DNA of 64,000 nucleotides from an uncultured Photobacterium sp. (GCF_947502415.1 NZ_CANMZV010000005.1:124001-188000); one strand, 5' to 3'. Positions 1 through 10,388 are shown, counted from the stretch's first letter. The notes: generated by a model from the letters alone, not told the origin. Made by a program: numbers and translations.

Positions 1-814
1 CCAGACAGGATGCAACGGCCATATAGCTTTCATCAACACAGGTGACGGTAGCGTGTGGGTTTAGTTGCGCTGCTTTGATACCGATGACACCGTTACCGCA
101 CCCCAAATCAATAATATCGTTATATTTGTTATTTTGTGGGATGTGTTCCAGCAGCAGGCGGGCACCAATATCCAGATTATCACTGGAAAAGACATTGGCA
201 TGATTGGTGATAGTCAGGTTGTGCTCTGGTACTTCCCATTGCTGTGGGGCAGGCATCGGCTGAGCCAGATCCGGATTTGGCTGGCAGAAAATCAGGCGGG
301 CTTTTTTGATAGCCAAAGATGTTTTGGTTTCACCTAGGTGTTTCTCGAACAGTTTCAGTGTCGAGGTGTGGATCTCTTTAGCTTTGGCAGCGCCGATTAC
401 GACACAATCCCGAGGTAGCAAGTTACACAATTGCTTTAGCTGCCAGGTTAGCAGACGGTTATTCTTAGGTAGTTTAATCAGTATCAGCTGCGGGTTCTCA
501 GGTAGCTCGGCCAGGCAATCAATGATTTTGATATGCGGAAGCTGGTTGGCCTTGAGGTTGGCGATACAGCCTTCTTTGGCGATGAAGGAGTCGGTTACGC
601 TGGTGACCTTGCCTTTCTCTGCAAACCAGCAGCTTAGTGCCCCGAAACTGTCATTCATGATCAGAATTGGACGTTCTGGATCCAGCTCCATGTCGTGTAC
701 ATGGTTGATAATGTACTCATCTGCCGCATCCCATGCTTGCAGGGTTTCATTTTTACGTGCCGGGTAGCGCTTGAGTTTTAGCGTACGCTCATGCAGGGTC
801 AGCTCTGGTTTCAT
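1..814 (-). CDS. rlmG: RlmG, 23S rRNA (guanine-N2)-methyltransferase (partial, 3' end outside window)
   Basis: The minus strand is open from an ATG at 814 to the left edge, giving about 271 residues of a protein that is normally near 375. The N-terminal half is the catalytically inactive methyltransferase-like domain. The second domain begins near residue 230 and carries the SAM-binding motif I DLGCGNGVIG, followed by the acidic motif II region (VTCVDES). The NPPFH-type catalytic motif lies beyond the window. RlmG methylates the exocyclic N2 of G1835 in 23S rRNA, from SAM. Plus-strand open frames here are shadows. RsmC is the closest alternative family, but the long N-terminal domain and opening residues (MKPELTLHERTLKLKRYP) fit RlmG. 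Confidence 0.9.
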   Translation of the reverse strand, partial: MKPELTLHERTLKLKRYPARKNETLQAWDAADEYIINHVHDMELDPERPILIMNDSFGALSCWFAEKGKVTSVTDSFIAKEGCIANLKANQLPHIKIIDCLAELPENPQLILIKLPKNNRLLTWQLKQLCNLLPRDCVVIGAAKAKEIHTSTLKLFEKHLGETKTSLAIKKARLIFCQPNPDLAQPMPAPQQWEVPEHNLTITNHANVFSSDNLDIGARLLLEHIPQNNKYNDIIDLGCGNGVIGIKAAQLNPHATVTCVDESYMAVASCL

Positions 815-1036
815 TAAAGATTACTTTGAGGTATGTTAACGATTTGGTATCTATTTTCGCAGAACAAGCTCGCGCTGAAAACTAAAACACGGCCTTTGTG
901 GCTTATTTAATAGGGCTGCTGTAATGCAGTCCGGAATAGATTACCTGGTAGAAAGTAATTGTTGTTTACGGAGTGTCCATGGATGTGCATAACGTGAGCA
1001 TGAAATGTCCACATAGCCTCGCTGAGGATGAGAGAA

Positions 1037-1351
1037 ATGATTCAGGATCGTATCAAAGAGAAATTGTTGCAGGCATTTGAGCCATTACACCTTGAAGTGG
1101 TGAATGAAAGCTATATGCATAATGTACCAGCAGGCTCTGAAAGCCATTTTAAAGTGGTGATTGTCAGTGAACAGTTCGATGGGGTTCGCTTGCTTGGCCG
1201 CCATCGCGCAGTAAATGCTGTGCTGGCAGACGAACTGTCCAATAATGTCCATGCTCTGGCAATGCATACCTATACTGAAAGTGAATGGCAAAATTTGTTC
1301 GATGGAGCGCCGTCAACGCCATCTTGCCGAGGTGGTTCAAAGTTAGGGTGA
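1037..1351 (+). CDS. bolA: BolA family morphogene/iron-sulfur regulator
   Basis: A 104-residue protein matching BolA along its length: the N-terminal helix [14 protein letters not shown], the conserved [13 protein letters not shown], the [13 protein letters not shown] helix, the [10 protein letters not shown] segment with the invariant histidine, and the C-terminal CRGG. BolA proteins pair with monothiol glutaredoxins through a shared [2Fe-2S] cluster, and BolA itself affects cell shape and biofilm genes. I chose ATG 1037 because GAGG at 1023-1026 is well spaced for it and it matches the usual start; ATG 1028, three codons upstream in frame, would sit almost on top of that site. It is divergent from rlmG and ends at its own terminator. 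Confidence 0.92.
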   Translation: MIQDRIKEKLLQAFEPLHLEVVNESYMHNVPAGSESHFKVVIVSEQFDGVRLLGRHRAVNAVLADELSNNVHALAMHTYTESEWQNLFDGAPSTPSCRGGSKLG

Positions 1352-1377
1352 GTAATCCTGAAGGTTAGAATTGATTG

Positions 1378-1406
1378 AAAAGCCGCATTTTTTTGCGGTT
1401 TTTTTC
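1378..1406 (+). terminator. Rho-independent terminator after bolA
   Basis: A short stem AAGCCGCA / TGCGGTTT with a T-rich loop and a run of seven T residues, 27 bases after the bolA stop codon. Confidence 0.7.
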
Positions 1407-1609
1407 GGTCCGAAGTTTGAATCAGCAGGCATCATTTAGATTATTCTTGACGTATTATTAATCAAATTTTGCCCAGAATAAGGGCAATATGCCCTCCGGT
1501 GTATTGGGCTGCTTGAGCACAAGTAGAAGCTAGCAGGCTGGCTATACTTGGTAAAACGTAAAGTTCTTCTATTATTCGGCAGAGCTTCGTTCGGCAGAAA
1601 GGACATGGA

Positions 1610-2692
1610 ATGATAAAACTGAGTCGTAGCGTTGTAGTTGGGATGTTGTTGTTCGGTTTGGTTGCCTGTGGCGAGCAGGGGGGCGAGGCGCAGGGGCGCC
1701 AGGCAAAAACCATCGAGTGGAAACTGGTGACTTCCTGGCCTAAAGGCTTTCCTGGTTTAGGGCTTGCAGCCGAAAGGTTTGCCGAGAAAGTGAATAATTT
1801 AAGCCATGGCCGATTGATCATTCGGGTGTATGGCGCCGGTGAATTGGTACCGAGCTTTGAGGTGTTCAATGCCGTGTCGAAAGGTACGGCGCAAATGGGA
1901 CATTCAGCGGCTTATTATTGGCAGGAAAAAATCCCGGCAGCGTCTTTTTTTGCTGCGATCCCTTTTGGTATGACGGCACAGGAAATGAGTGCCTGGCTAC
2001 ATTATGGTGGTGGGCTGGACCTGTGGCAGGAGTTATATGAGCCTTATGGCATTATTCCTATGGCCGGGGGGAATACCGGCGCACAGATGGGGGGATGGTT
2101 TAATAAGGAAATCAATAGTGTTGATGATTTTCAGGGGCTAAAAATACGCATGTCGGGTTATGCGGCCAATGTGTTAAAGCGTGTTGGTGGTATACCTGTG
2201 AGTCTGCCAGGTGGTGAGTTGTTTACTGCTTTGGAAACCGGAGCAATTGATGCCACTGAGTGGGTTGGCCCGTATAACGATTTAGCCTTCGGTTTGCACA
2301 ATGCCGCCAAATATTATTATTACCCAGGATGGAACGAGCCCAGTGCATCAATGGAGTTTTTGCTCAATAAGGCAGCGTATCAAGGTTTACCCGATGATTT
2401 ACAGCAGATCGTGATTACAGCGGGTCGGGCTGTGAATCAAGATATGCTTGATGAGTATACGGTCAAGAATGTACAGGCGCTGAATGTCATGCTTCGGGAG
2501 CATGAAGTGCAGCTAAAGGCTTTTCCGCCCGATGTTCTGGCTGATCTGAAAGTGTTAACACAGCAAATTATGGATGAAAGAAGCAAGGCTGATCCGACAT
2601 TTGAGCGCATTTATGCATCTTATAAACTGTTCCAGTTTGAAATTAGGCAGTATGGGAAAGTGTCCGAAAATGCAGATGTGAACACTGATTAA
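1610..2692 (+). CDS. TRAP transporter substrate-binding lipoprotein, DctP/TakP-like
   Basis: A 360-residue solute-binding protein. The N-terminus is a lipoprotein signal (hydrophobic VVVGMLLFGL then lipobox LVAC, Cys20), so the protein is probably anchored to a membrane rather than free in the periplasm. The mature part has DctP-family landmarks: a KLVTSWPKGFPG start, the GAGELVP segment, and GGELFTALETGAIDATEWVG, the conserved ligand-arginine/interdomain region; the tryptophan-rich stretch resembles alpha-keto-acid/TakP-like members. No DctQ or DctM membrane subunit lies beside it, so it is an orphan here. It sits alone between bolA and nqrA. Ligand cannot be told from sequence. Confidence 0.88.
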   Translation: MIKLSRSVVVGMLLFGLVACGEQGGEAQGRQAKTIEWKLVTSWPKGFPGLGLAAERFAEKVNNLSHGRLIIRVYGAGELVPSFEVFNAVSKGTAQMGHSAAYYWQEKIPAASFFAAIPFGMTAQEMSAWLHYGGGLDLWQELYEPYGIIPMAGGNTGAQMGGWFNKEINSVDDFQGLKIRMSGYAANVLKRVGGIPVSLPGGELFTALETGAIDATEWVGPYNDLAFGLHNAAKYYYYPGWNEPSASMEFLLNKAAYQGLPDDLQQIVITAGRAVNQDMLDEYTVKNVQALNVMLREHEVQLKAFPPDVLADLKVLTQQIMDERSKADPTFERIYASYKLFQFEIRQYGKVSENADVNTD

Positions 2693-3103
2693 CAACATAT
2701 GACATATTAAAAACAAACAAGACTGAACGGTATTGCTCTTTTGTTGCTCCTGTTTGGTTTTTATTGGTCTTTTGTTAATGCGGTATTTCTGTTGAGAATG
2801 TTTTGCTAAATCATCTTGCTTTTAATATTTGTGCGTTAGCTCAAGTTTACAACCTAACAAATGTATTGCGTTTGAATTGTTTACTGATTTTCACCTCGTT
2901 TGGCTCGGTTTAGCATAGTAAATTAACGTGAATTAATGCTAGAATCGCGGCCTCAAAATTACTCGGCATGATAAGTGTGATGAGTAAGTTAATAGGATGT
3001 TGCGGTGTCGGTGGTGGATTTGAACCGGCTTCGGACGAAGGAAAGTCGTGTCTAAATTACGCAATAGAAAGTTCTTTTTCCCTTTAATGTAGTGCAAGTG
3101 CGT
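2693..3103 (+). other. Intergenic leader region before nqrA
   Basis: About 410 bases without a convincing gene. AT-rich in its first half. It holds a probable nqr promoter near 2937-2945 and an apparent untranslated leader of roughly 150 bases. I saw no RNA family I recognise here. Confidence 0.6.
2937..2945 (+). promoter_or_regulatory. Candidate extended -10 promoter for nqr operon
   Basis: TGCTAGAAT fits the extended -10 pattern TGnTATAAT. No good -35 hexamer is present at 17 bases, as is common for extended -10 promoters. It would start transcription near 2952, about 150 bases before nqrA. Call made by eye. Confidence 0.4.
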
Positions 3104-4444
3104 ATGATTACAATAAAAAAGGGTCTGGATATCCCAATTGCAGGGACTCCTACCCAGGCGATAAATGATGGTAAAGCCATCACTCGAGTCGCCTTGCTTG
3201 GCGAAGAATATGTTGGTATGCGTCCTACAATGCATACTCGCGTAGGGGATGTAGTGAAGAAAGGTCAGGTTCTTTTTGAAGATAAGAAGAATCCAGGCGT
3301 TAAATTCACTGCGCCAGCCAGCGGCAAGGTTGCTGAAATCAACCGTGGTGCGAAGCGTGTTCTACAATCTGTCGTGATCGATGTAGAAGGCGATGAGCAA
3401 GTAACATTCAACAGCTATGATGCAGCTCAGCTTGCTCAACTTGAGCGTTCTGTTATCGTTGAACAGCTTGTTGAGTCTGGTATGTGGACAGCGCTTCGTA
3501 CGCGTCCTTTCAGCAAAGTTCCTGCTATCGATGCTGAAACTCAGGCTATCTTTGTTACAGCTATCGACACCAACCCTCTGGCAGCAAACCCAGAAGTCAT
3601 CATTAATGAGCAAAGCGACGCTTTCGTTGCAGGTCTGACGCTTCTATCTCGTCTGACTAGCGGTAAAGTGATGGTTTGTAAGTCTGGTGCAAGCCTTCCT
3701 CGTTCAAACGAATCTAATGTTGAAGAACACGTATTTAACGGCCCGCACCCTGCTGGTCTTGTTGGTACGCACATTCACACATTGTTTGGTGCGAGCCTTG
3801 AAAATATGGCATGGCACATCAACTACCAGGATGTAATTGCATTCGGTAAGTTGTTCCTGACTGGTGAACTATTCACTGATCGTGTTGTTTCTCTGGCTGG
3901 TCCAGCAGTAAACAACCCACGCCTGGTTCGTACTCAAATCGGTGCCTCAACCGAGCAGATTACTGACTCTGAAATGATGCCTGGTGAGCTGCGCGTATTG
4001 TCTGGTTCTGTGCTGAATGGTGTTCACGCTGCAGGTCCTCACGCGTTCTTGGGTCGTTACCATCTTCAGGTTTCTGCACTTCGTGAAGGTCGCGAGAAAG
4101 AGTTCCTTGGCTGGATCGTTCCGGGTAAGAATAAGTTCTCTGTTACTCGTTCATTCCTTAGCCAGTTCTTCCCTGGTCAGTTGTTCAACATGACAACAAG
4201 CACAAATGGTTCTGAGCGTGCAATGGTGCCAATCGGTAACTACGAGCGCGTTATGCCGCTTGATATCGAGCCGACACTATTGCTTCGTGACCTGTGTGCC
4301 GGTGACGTTGATAGTGCACAGCAGCTGGGTGCGCTGGAGTTAGATGAAGAAGATCTGGCTCTATGTACATTTGTATGCCCAGGTAAGTATGAGTTTGGTC
4401 CACTACTGCGTGAGTGCCTGGACACAATTGAGAAGGAAGGGTAA
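3104..4444 (+). CDS. nqrA: Na+-translocating NADH:quinone reductase subunit A
   Basis: A 446-residue protein with the standard NqrA opening [14 protein letters not shown], then [16 protein letters not shown] and the DLCAGD and [10 protein letters not shown] segments near the C-terminus. NqrA is the peripheral cytoplasmic subunit of the sodium pump and takes part in quinone binding. I start at ATG 3104 because it gives the family's usual N-terminus; an in-frame GTG at 3092 is an alternative with no better ribosome site. First gene of a six-gene operon whose members overlap or lie a few bases apart. Confidence 0.97.
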   Translation: MITIKKGLDIPIAGTPTQAINDGKAITRVALLGEEYVGMRPTMHTRVGDVVKKGQVLFEDKKNPGVKFTAPASGKVAEINRGAKRVLQSVVIDVEGDEQVTFNSYDAAQLAQLERSVIVEQLVESGMWTALRTRPFSKVPAIDAETQAIFVTAIDTNPLAANPEVIINEQSDAFVAGLTLLSRLTSGKVMVCKSGASLPRSNESNVEEHVFNGPHPAGLVGTHIHTLFGASLENMAWHINYQDVIAFGKLFLTGELFTDRVVSLAGPAVNNPRLVRTQIGASTEQITDSEMMPGELRVLSGSVLNGVHAAGPHAFLGRYHLQVSALREGREKEFLGWIVPGKNKFSVTRSFLSQFFPGQLFNMTTSTNGSERAMVPIGNYERVMPLDIEPTLLLRDLCAGDVDSAQQLGALELDEEDLALCTFVCPGKYEFGPLLRECLDTIEKEG

Positions 4445-4447
4445 TTC

Positions 4448-5692
4448 ATGAGCCTCAAGAATTTCCTAGAGCAAATTGAACACCACTTTGAGCCGGGTGG
4501 TAAGCACGAGAAGTGGTTTGCGCTTTATGAAGCGTTTGCAACTCTTATGTATACACCGGGTCAGGTAACACGTTCTGGCTCACACGTTCGTGATAGCATC
4601 GACCTGAAGCGTATCATGATCATGGTGTGGTTTGCTGTATTCCCAGCCATGTTCTGGGGTATGTATAACTCTGGCCATCAGGCGATTGTTGCACTAAACC
4701 ACATGTATGCTGGTGAGCAGCTGGCTGCAATTGTTGCAGGTGACTGGCACTACTGGCTAACTCAAATGCTAGGCGGCACAATGTCAGCAGATGCTGGCTG
4801 GGGTAGCAAGATGCTACTGGGTGCTACCTACTTCCTACCAATTTATGCAGTGGTGTTCGCTGTTGGTGGTTTCTGGGAAGTGCTTTTCTGTATGGTGCGC
4901 AAGCATGAAGTTAACGAAGGTTTCTTTGTAACTTCTATTCTGTTCGCACTGATCGTACCGCCAACACTACCACTTTGGCAGGCAGCTCTGGGTATTACCT
5001 TCGGTGTTGTTGTTGCTAAAGAAATCTTCGGTGGTACTGGCCGTAACTTCCTGAACCCTGCACTTGCAGGTCGTGCGTTCCTATTCTTCGCATACCCAGC
5101 TCAGATCTCTGGTGATCTGGTATGGACTGCGGCAGATGGCTTCTCTGGTGCTACCGCACTGAGCCAGTGGGCGAATGGCGGCCAGGCGGCAGTGATGAAC
5201 ACAGTTACTGGTGATGCTGTTACTTGGATGGATGCATTCATCGGCCGTATCCCTGGTTCTATCGGTGAAGTTTCAACGCTGGCTATCATCCTTGGTGGTG
5301 CAATGATCGTGTACATGGGCATTGCTTCATGGCGCATCATCGCAGGTACCATGATTGGTATGATTGCGACTGCAACTCTGTTTAACATCATTGGTTCTGA
5401 TACTAACGCAATGTTCAGCATGCCATGGCACTGGCACCTGGTTCTGGGTGGCTTCGCATTTGGTATGATGTTCATGGCGACCGACCCTGTGTCTGCTGCA
5501 TTTACTAACAAAGGTAAGTGGTGGTACGGCGCACTAATCGGTGTAATGGCTGTGATGGTTCGTGTGGTTAACCCTGCGTACCCAGAGGGCATGATGCTGG
5601 CAATTCTGTTTGCTAACCTATTCGCGCCTCTATTTGACAACCTAGTAGTTCAGGGCAACATCAAACGGAGACTAGCTCGTCATGTCAAGTAA
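4448..5692 (+). CDS. nqrB: Na+-translocating NADH:quinone reductase subunit B
   Basis: A 414-residue polytopic membrane subunit with many hydrophobic segments. Thr236 lies in SGATALSQ, the site where FMN is covalently attached by a phosphodiester bond (numbering here equals that of Vibrio cholerae). NqrB also binds riboflavin and forms the main sodium-translocating channel with NqrD and NqrE. The [20 protein letters not shown] segment is typical of the family. It starts three bases after nqrA and overlaps nqrC by 11 bases, implying translational coupling. FMN loading depends on ApbE, encoded downstream at 9111. Confidence 0.97.
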   Translation: MSLKNFLEQIEHHFEPGGKHEKWFALYEAFATLMYTPGQVTRSGSHVRDSIDLKRIMIMVWFAVFPAMFWGMYNSGHQAIVALNHMYAGEQLAAIVAGDWHYWLTQMLGGTMSADAGWGSKMLLGATYFLPIYAVVFAVGGFWEVLFCMVRKHEVNEGFFVTSILFALIVPPTLPLWQAALGITFGVVVAKEIFGGTGRNFLNPALAGRAFLFFAYPAQISGDLVWTAADGFSGATALSQWANGGQAAVMNTVTGDAVTWMDAFIGRIPGSIGEVSTLAIILGGAMIVYMGIASWRIIAGTMIGMIATATLFNIIGSDTNAMFSMPWHWHLVLGGFAFGMMFMATDPVSAAFTNKGKWWYGALIGVMAVMVRVVNPAYPEGMMLAILFANLFAPLFDNLVVQGNIKRRLARHVK

Positions 5693-6476
5693 TAACGATA
5701 GCATTAAAAAAACGCTGATTGTTGTTATCGCACTGAGCCTAGTGTGCTCTATCGTGGTTTCGACAGCAGCTGTTAGCCTGCGTCCTCTACAGCAGCAGAA
5801 CGCTGTGCTTGATGTTCAGCGCAACATTCTTTCTGTTGCCGGTCTTCTATCAGAAGACGCTGACATTAAAGAAACTTACACTCAGTTCATCGAACCTAAA
5901 CTGGTTGACTTGAAAACTGGTGAGTTTGTTGAGCAGACTGAAGCTGGTCAAACTGCGGCACAGTATAAGCAGCGTGTAGCAGCGAAAGACAACAACCAGT
6001 CTATTAAGCTAAGTGCAGAGCAAGACGTTGCGAAAATCATTCGTCGTGCAAATGTTGCAACGGTTTACCTGGTTAAAGATGCAAGCAACAACATTGAAAA
6101 ACTGATCCTGCCAGTTCACGGCAACGGTCTGTGGTCAATGATGTACGCATTCATTGCGGTTGAAACTGACGGCAACACAGTTTCTGGTATCACTTACTAC
6201 GAGCAAGGTGAAACTCCTGGACTTGGTGGTGAAGTTGAAAACCCGAACTGGCGTGCTCAGTTTGTTGGCAAGAAACTGTTTGATGACAACTTCAAGCCAG
6301 CTATCCGTGTTGTTAAAGGTGGCGCGCCAGCTGGTGATGCTCACGGTGTTGACGGCCTATCAGGTGCAACCTTGACAAGTAATGGTGTACAGCAGACTTT
6401 CGACTTCTGGTTGGGCGATATGGGCTTCGGTCCGTTCCTGGCTAAGGTTCGTGAGGGAGGCCTGAACAATGGCTGA
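5682..6476 (+). CDS. nqrC: Na+-translocating NADH:quinone reductase subunit C
   Basis: A 264-residue subunit with one N-terminal membrane anchor (about residues 11-31) and a periplasmic FMN-binding domain. The flavinylation motif [13 protein letters not shown] contains Thr230, the second covalent FMN site of the pump. [11 protein letters not shown] and [12 protein letters not shown] are conserved FMN-domain motifs. Overlaps both nqrB and nqrD (by 8 bases), as expected for a tightly coupled operon. Confidence 0.97.
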   Translation: MSSNNDSIKKTLIVVIALSLVCSIVVSTAAVSLRPLQQQNAVLDVQRNILSVAGLLSEDADIKETYTQFIEPKLVDLKTGEFVEQTEAGQTAAQYKQRVAAKDNNQSIKLSAEQDVAKIIRRANVATVYLVKDASNNIEKLILPVHGNGLWSMMYAFIAVETDGNTVSGITYYEQGETPGLGGEVENPNWRAQFVGKKLFDDNFKPAIRVVKGGAPAGDAHGVDGLSGATLTSNGVQQTFDFWLGDMGFGPFLAKVREGGLNNG

Positions 6477-7101
6477 TACTAAAGAAATGAAGAAGATTCT
6501 GTTTGGGCCGTTTATTGATAACAACCCAATCGCCTTGCAGATTCTTGGTGTATGTTCTGCCCTGGCAGTAACAACAAAACTTGAAACAGCGTTTGTAATG
6601 ACGCTGGCGGTAACCTTTGTTACTGCGTTTTCAAACTTTTTCGTATCGCTGATCCGTAATCACATTCCTAACAGCGTGCGTATCATTGCTCAGATGGCAA
6701 TTATCGCATCATTGGTAATCGTGGTTGACCAGGTACTGAAAGCATTTGTTTACGATATCTCTAAACAGCTTTCTGTATTCGTTGGTCTGATCATTACTAA
6801 CTGTATCGTAATGGGGCGCGCTGAAGCGTACGCGATGAAATCAGCACCACTACCGTCGCTTATCGATGGTATCGGTAACGGTCTAGGTTACGGCTTTGTA
6901 CTTATCACTGTTGGTTTCTTCCGTGAACTACTAGGTTCAGGCAAACTATTCGGGATTGAGGTTCTACCTCTAGTTTCAGACGGTGGTTGGTATCAACCGA
7001 ATGGTCTAATGCTATTAGCACCATCTGCTTTCTTCCTGATTGGTTTCATGATCTGGGCTATCCGTACTTTCCGTCCAGAACAAGTAGAAGCGAAGGAGTA
7101 A
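6469..7101 (+). CDS. nqrD: Na+-translocating NADH:quinone reductase subunit D
   Basis: A 210-residue integral membrane protein with six hydrophobic segments. It contains the [14 protein letters not shown] stretch, whose cysteine is one of the ligands of the intramembrane Fe-S/iron centre shared with NqrE. NqrD and NqrE are homologous to RnfE/RnfA, but operon context with nqrABCF fixes the assignment. Ends eight bases before nqrE. Confidence 0.96.
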   Translation: MADTKEMKKILFGPFIDNNPIALQILGVCSALAVTTKLETAFVMTLAVTFVTAFSNFFVSLIRNHIPNSVRIIAQMAIIASLVIVVDQVLKAFVYDISKQLSVFVGLIITNCIVMGRAEAYAMKSAPLPSLIDGIGNGLGYGFVLITVGFFRELLGSGKLFGIEVLPLVSDGGWYQPNGLMLLAPSAFFLIGFMIWAIRTFRPEQVEAKE

Positions 7102-7108
7102 GGGGAAC

Positions 7109-7705
7109 ATGGAACATTATCTAAGCCTTTTAGTTCGTTCGATTTTCATCGAGAACATGGCACTTTCGTTCTTCTTGGGTATGTGTACCTTCCTGGCGGT
7201 ATCTAAGAAAGTTAAGACCTCTTTCGGTCTGGGTGTTGCGGTAATCGTTGTTCTGACGATTGCGGTACCGGTGAATAATCTGGTTTACAACCTATTGCTG
7301 AAAGACGGTGCGTTGGTCGAAGGCGTTGACCTGAGCTTCCTGAACTTCATTACCTTTATCGGTGTTATTGCAGCACTGGTACAGATTCTTGAAATGGTTC
7401 TGGACCGCTTCTTCCCGCCGCTATACAACGCATTGGGTATTTTCCTGCCGCTGATCACAGTTAACTGTGCAATCTTCGGTGGTGTATCTTTCATGGTACA
7501 GCGTGACTACAACTTCTTAGAGTCTGTAGTTTACGGTCTCGGTTCTGGTACCGGTTGGATGCTAGCAATCGTTGCCCTTGCAGGTATTCGTGAAAAGATG
7601 AAGTACTCAGACGTACCCGCAGGCCTGCGTGGTTTGGGTATTACTTTCATCACTGTTGGTCTTATGGCGTTAGGCTTTATGTCTTTCTCTGGCGTACAGC
7701 TGTAA
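7109..7705 (+). CDS. nqrE: Na+-translocating NADH:quinone reductase subunit E
   Basis: A 198-residue membrane protein, six hydrophobic segments, with the [18 protein letters not shown] and [11 protein letters not shown] motifs. The cysteines in these two motifs are the NqrE share of the intramembrane iron centre that passes electrons from the NqrF 2Fe-2S cluster to NqrC FMN. Ribosome site AAGGGG lies just upstream of the ATG. Confidence 0.96.
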   Translation: MEHYLSLLVRSIFIENMALSFFLGMCTFLAVSKKVKTSFGLGVAVIVVLTIAVPVNNLVYNLLLKDGALVEGVDLSFLNFITFIGVIAALVQILEMVLDRFFPPLYNALGIFLPLITVNCAIFGGVSFMVQRDYNFLESVVYGLGSGTGWMLAIVALAGIREKMKYSDVPAGLRGLGITFITVGLMALGFMSFSGVQL

Positions 7706-7726
7706 TCAGGATAATAGGAATAGTCA

Positions 7727-8950
7727 ATGGATATTATTCTTGGCGTAGTCATGTTCACCTTGATTATCCTGGCTCTAGTTTTAGTGATTCTTTTCGCTAA
7801 ATCTAAGCTGGTACCATCAGGTGACATTACTATCTCAGTAAACAACGATCCGGAAAAAGCGATTACAAGCGCAGCCGGTGGTAAACTGCTAGGTGCTCTT
7901 TCTGCTAGCGGTATCTTCGTTTCATCTGCTTGTGGTGGCGGTGGTTCTTGCGGCCAGTGCCGTGTGAAAGTGAAATCTGGCGGTGGTGACATTCTGCCGA
8001 CAGAGCTTGACCACATCACTAAAGGTGAAGCGCGTGAAGGCGAACGTCTTGCTTGTCAGGTTAACGTGAAAACTGACATGGAAATCGAGCTGCCAGAAGA
8101 GATCTTTGGTGTTAAAAAGTGGGAATGTACAGTTCTTTCTAACGACAACCAAGCGACCTTCATCAAAGAGCTTGTGCTGCAAATTCCTGAAGGCGAGGAA
8201 GTTCCTTTCCGTGCCGGTGGTTATATTCAGATTGAAGCTGAACCGCATCACATTAAATACGCTGACTTTGATATTCCTGAGGAATATCGTGAAGATTGGG
8301 ACAAGTTCAATCTGTTCCGTTACGAGTCAATCGTAAAAGAGCCGTCAATCCGTGCTTACTCTATGGCGTCATACCCAGAAGAGAAAGGCCTGATTAAGCT
8401 TAACGTACGTATTGCAACACCGCCGCCAAACAACCCTGACGTGCCACCAGGTGTGATGTCTTCATACATTTGGTCACTGAAAGCTGGCGACAAGTGTACT
8501 ATTTCAGGTCCGTTTGGTGAGTTCTTCGCGAAAGACACTGACAACGAAATGGTATTCATCGGTGGTGGTGCTGGTATGGCTCCGATGCGTTCTCACATCT
8601 TCGACCAGCTTCTTCGTCTGAAGTCTAAGCGTAAGATGACTTACTGGTACGGTGCCCGCTCTAAGCGTGAAATGTTCTACGTTGAAGATTTCGATACGCT
8701 GGCAGCAGACAACGAGAACTTTGAGTGGCACGTTGCCCTGTCTGATCCACTACCAGAAGATAACTGGGATGGTTACACAGGCTTCATCCACAACGTGATC
8801 TACGAGAACTACTTGAAGGATCACGAAGCACCAGAAGATTGTGAATACTACATGTGTGGTCCACCAATGATGAACGCAGCTGTTATTGGCATGCTGAAAG
8901 ATCTTGGTGTAGAAGACGAAAACATCCTATTGGATGACTTCGGTGGCTAA
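7727..8950 (+). CDS. nqrF: Na+-translocating NADH:quinone reductase subunit F
   Basis: A 407-residue entry subunit of the pump. Residues 3-23 form a membrane anchor. The ferredoxin domain has 2Fe-2S ligands Cys69, Cys75, Cys78 ([10 protein letters not shown]) and Cys110. The ferredoxin-reductase part has the FAD-binding RAYSMAS and the NADH-binding [11 protein letters not shown], ending in YYMCGPPMM and the C-terminal DDFGG. It oxidises NADH and passes electrons through FAD and the 2Fe-2S cluster. Last gene of the operon, followed by a strong terminator. Confidence 0.97.
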   Translation: MDIILGVVMFTLIILALVLVILFAKSKLVPSGDITISVNNDPEKAITSAAGGKLLGALSASGIFVSSACGGGGSCGQCRVKVKSGGGDILPTELDHITKGEAREGERLACQVNVKTDMEIELPEEIFGVKKWECTVLSNDNQATFIKELVLQIPEGEEVPFRAGGYIQIEAEPHHIKYADFDIPEEYREDWDKFNLFRYESIVKEPSIRAYSMASYPEEKGLIKLNVRIATPPPNNPDVPPGVMSSYIWSLKAGDKCTISGPFGEFFAKDTDNEMVFIGGGAGMAPMRSHIFDQLLRLKSKRKMTYWYGARSKREMFYVEDFDTLAADNENFEWHVALSDPLPEDNWDGYTGFIHNVIYENYLKDHEAPEDCEYYMCGPPMMNAAVIGMLKDLGVEDENILLDDFGG

Positions 8951-8975
8951 TTAGCGACACCCACAAAAAGAAACT

Positions 8976-9005
8976 GGCTGGCCCGAATCGGGCCAGCCTT
9001 TTTTC
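8976..9005 (+). terminator. Rho-independent terminator after nqrF
   Basis: Perfect stem GGCTGGCCC / GGGCCAGCC with a five-base loop and a run of six T, 26 bases after the nqrF stop. Confidence 0.92.
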
Positions 9006-9110
9006 GTCAATAAGAATAAACGTTTTTTATTATGGTTATAGTCGGTCAAATAGGGCTGATGCTGATAACCATAACAAAAAGTGAAGCCCTTCATTTTGGG
9101 GAGTTGTTGA

Positions 9111-10133
9111 ATGAAGACATTCTTGAGCAAAGCAATCTGGTTGCTTGTTTTAGCATTTACCTTATCCGGTTGTGGTGATCAGCGTGAAATGGTTCACCTG
9201 AATGGCTCGACCATGGGAACCTATTATTCAATTAAGTTGATTAATCAGGAAGGTTTACCTTCTGCAGAGGAACTGCAGGCAGAAATTGATCGCCGTCTTG
9301 AACTGGTCAATGATCAGATGTCGACTTACCGTAAGCATTCCGAGCTGAGCCGTTTTAACCAGCACAAGAGTGACACACCGTTTGAAGTGTCTGCAGATAC
9401 CGTAAAAGTGGTGACAGAAGCGATTCGTCTGGCGAAACTGACAGATGGTGCTTTGGATGTAACTGTCGGCCCGGTGGTGAACTTGTGGAGCTTTGGTCCC
9501 GAAGCCCGCCCGGAGCATACCCCAACCGAAGAAGAATTGTCCGAACGCCAAAAGGTCGTGGGTATTCACCATCTTTCTGTTGAAGGTAATAAACTAAAGA
9601 AAGATATTCCGGAACTTTATGTTGACTTGTCTTCGATTGCCAAAGGTTTCGGTGTTGATGTGGTCGCTGATTACTTCGAACAATTGAATGTTGCTGATTA
9701 CCTTGTTGAAATCGGTGGTGAGCTAAGGCTTAAAGGGAACAATTTGAAAGGTGTGCCTTGGCGTATTGCGATCGAGAAGCCTACTGATGACGGTAGCCGT
9801 TCGGTGCAAGAAATTATTGAACCTGGCAACATGGCTGTGGCAACATCAGGGGACTACCGAAATTATTTCGAGGAAGGCGGCGTGCGCTACTCGCACCTGA
9901 TCGACCCGAAAACATGTAAGCCGATCTCTAATCACGTTGTGTCGGTTAGTGTTCTGCACCCATCAAGTATGACGGCAGATGCACTGGCAACCGCTTTTTC
10001 TGTGATGGGCGAAGAAAAAACGCTGGAGCTGGCACAAAAGGAGAACCTGCCGGTTTTACTGGTAGTGAAAACCGAACAAGGTTTCAAGGAATACACTTCC
10101 GATGCCTTTGTTCCTTATTTGCAGAAGAAATAG
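9111..10133 (+). CDS. apbE: ApbE, FAD:protein FMN transferase (lipoprotein)
   Basis: A 340-residue lipoprotein (signal then lipobox LSGC, Cys21). The mature part is an ApbE flavin transferase: NGSTMGTYYSIK, then DVTVGPVVNLWSFG, DLSSIAKGFGVD and the C-terminal THLIDP-like YSHLIDPKT and MTADALATAFSVMG. It cuts FAD and attaches FMN to threonines in D/SGAT-type motifs. The two targets in NqrB (Thr236) and NqrC (Thr230) are just upstream, so its role here is maturation of the Nqr pump on the periplasmic side of the membrane. It follows the nqrF terminator, so it may have its own promoter. nqrM follows after nine bases. Confidence 0.95.
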   Translation: MKTFLSKAIWLLVLAFTLSGCGDQREMVHLNGSTMGTYYSIKLINQEGLPSAEELQAEIDRRLELVNDQMSTYRKHSELSRFNQHKSDTPFEVSADTVKVVTEAIRLAKLTDGALDVTVGPVVNLWSFGPEARPEHTPTEEELSERQKVVGIHHLSVEGNKLKKDIPELYVDLSSIAKGFGVDVVADYFEQLNVADYLVEIGGELRLKGNNLKGVPWRIAIEKPTDDGSRSVQEIIEPGNMAVATSGDYRNYFEEGGVRYSHLIDPKTCKPISNHVVSVSVLHPSSMTADALATAFSVMGEEKTLELAQKENLPVLLVVKTEQGFKEYTSDAFVPYLQKK

Positions 10134-10142
10134 AGAATTATC

Positions 10143-10364
10143 ATGGTCGTATATCTAACCACCTTTGCTGTATTTTTGCTGGTGATCGTTGCGATGGCTG
10201 TCGGATACATTTTTCAGCGCAAAACGGTCAGCGGTAGCTGCGGTGGCCTGGACGGTATCGGCATTGCCAAAGAGTGTGACTGCCCGGAACCTTGTGATGC
10301 ACGAAAAAAACGTGAAGCACGAGCGGCAAAACAAGCTGAGTGGAAAAAGAATCAGATCATTTGA
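10143..10364 (+). CDS. nqrM: NqrM (DUF539), Nqr iron-delivery maturation factor
   Basis: A 73-residue protein: one membrane segment (residues 3-24), then a cysteine-rich motif with Cys33, Cys45, Cys47 and Cys51 (ECDCPEPC), then a basic tail. This layout is that of NqrM, needed for assembly of the iron centre between NqrD and NqrE. It lies nine bases after apbE and probably shares its transcript, so the two accessory maturation factors form a unit right behind the pump operon. A terminator follows. Confidence 0.93.
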   Translation: MVVYLTTFAVFLLVIVAMAVGYIFQRKTVSGSCGGLDGIGIAKECDCPEPCDARKKREARAAKQAEWKKNQII

Positions 10365-10388
10365 TTTGATGGACTCTTTTTAGAAACG

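Noticed and set aside
306..767. Plus-strand open frame of 153 codons
   Set aside because: It is antisense to rlmG, whose minus-strand reading gives a clear methyltransferase with DLGCGNGVIG.
1462..1869. Minus-strand open frame of 135 codons
   Set aside because: Overlaps the start of the TRAP binding protein gene, whose plus-strand signal peptide and family motifs are clear.
2693..3103. Possible riboswitch in the nqr leader
   Set aside because: The leader is long, but I found no conserved riboswitch core or clear switching hairpins.
5101..5640. Minus-strand open frame of 179 codons inside nqrB
   Set aside because: Shadow of nqrB; composition is that of a reverse frame and there is no ribosome site.
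7531..8019. Minus-strand open frame of 162 codons
   Set aside because: Antisense to nqrE/nqrF; proline- and arginine-rich shadow.
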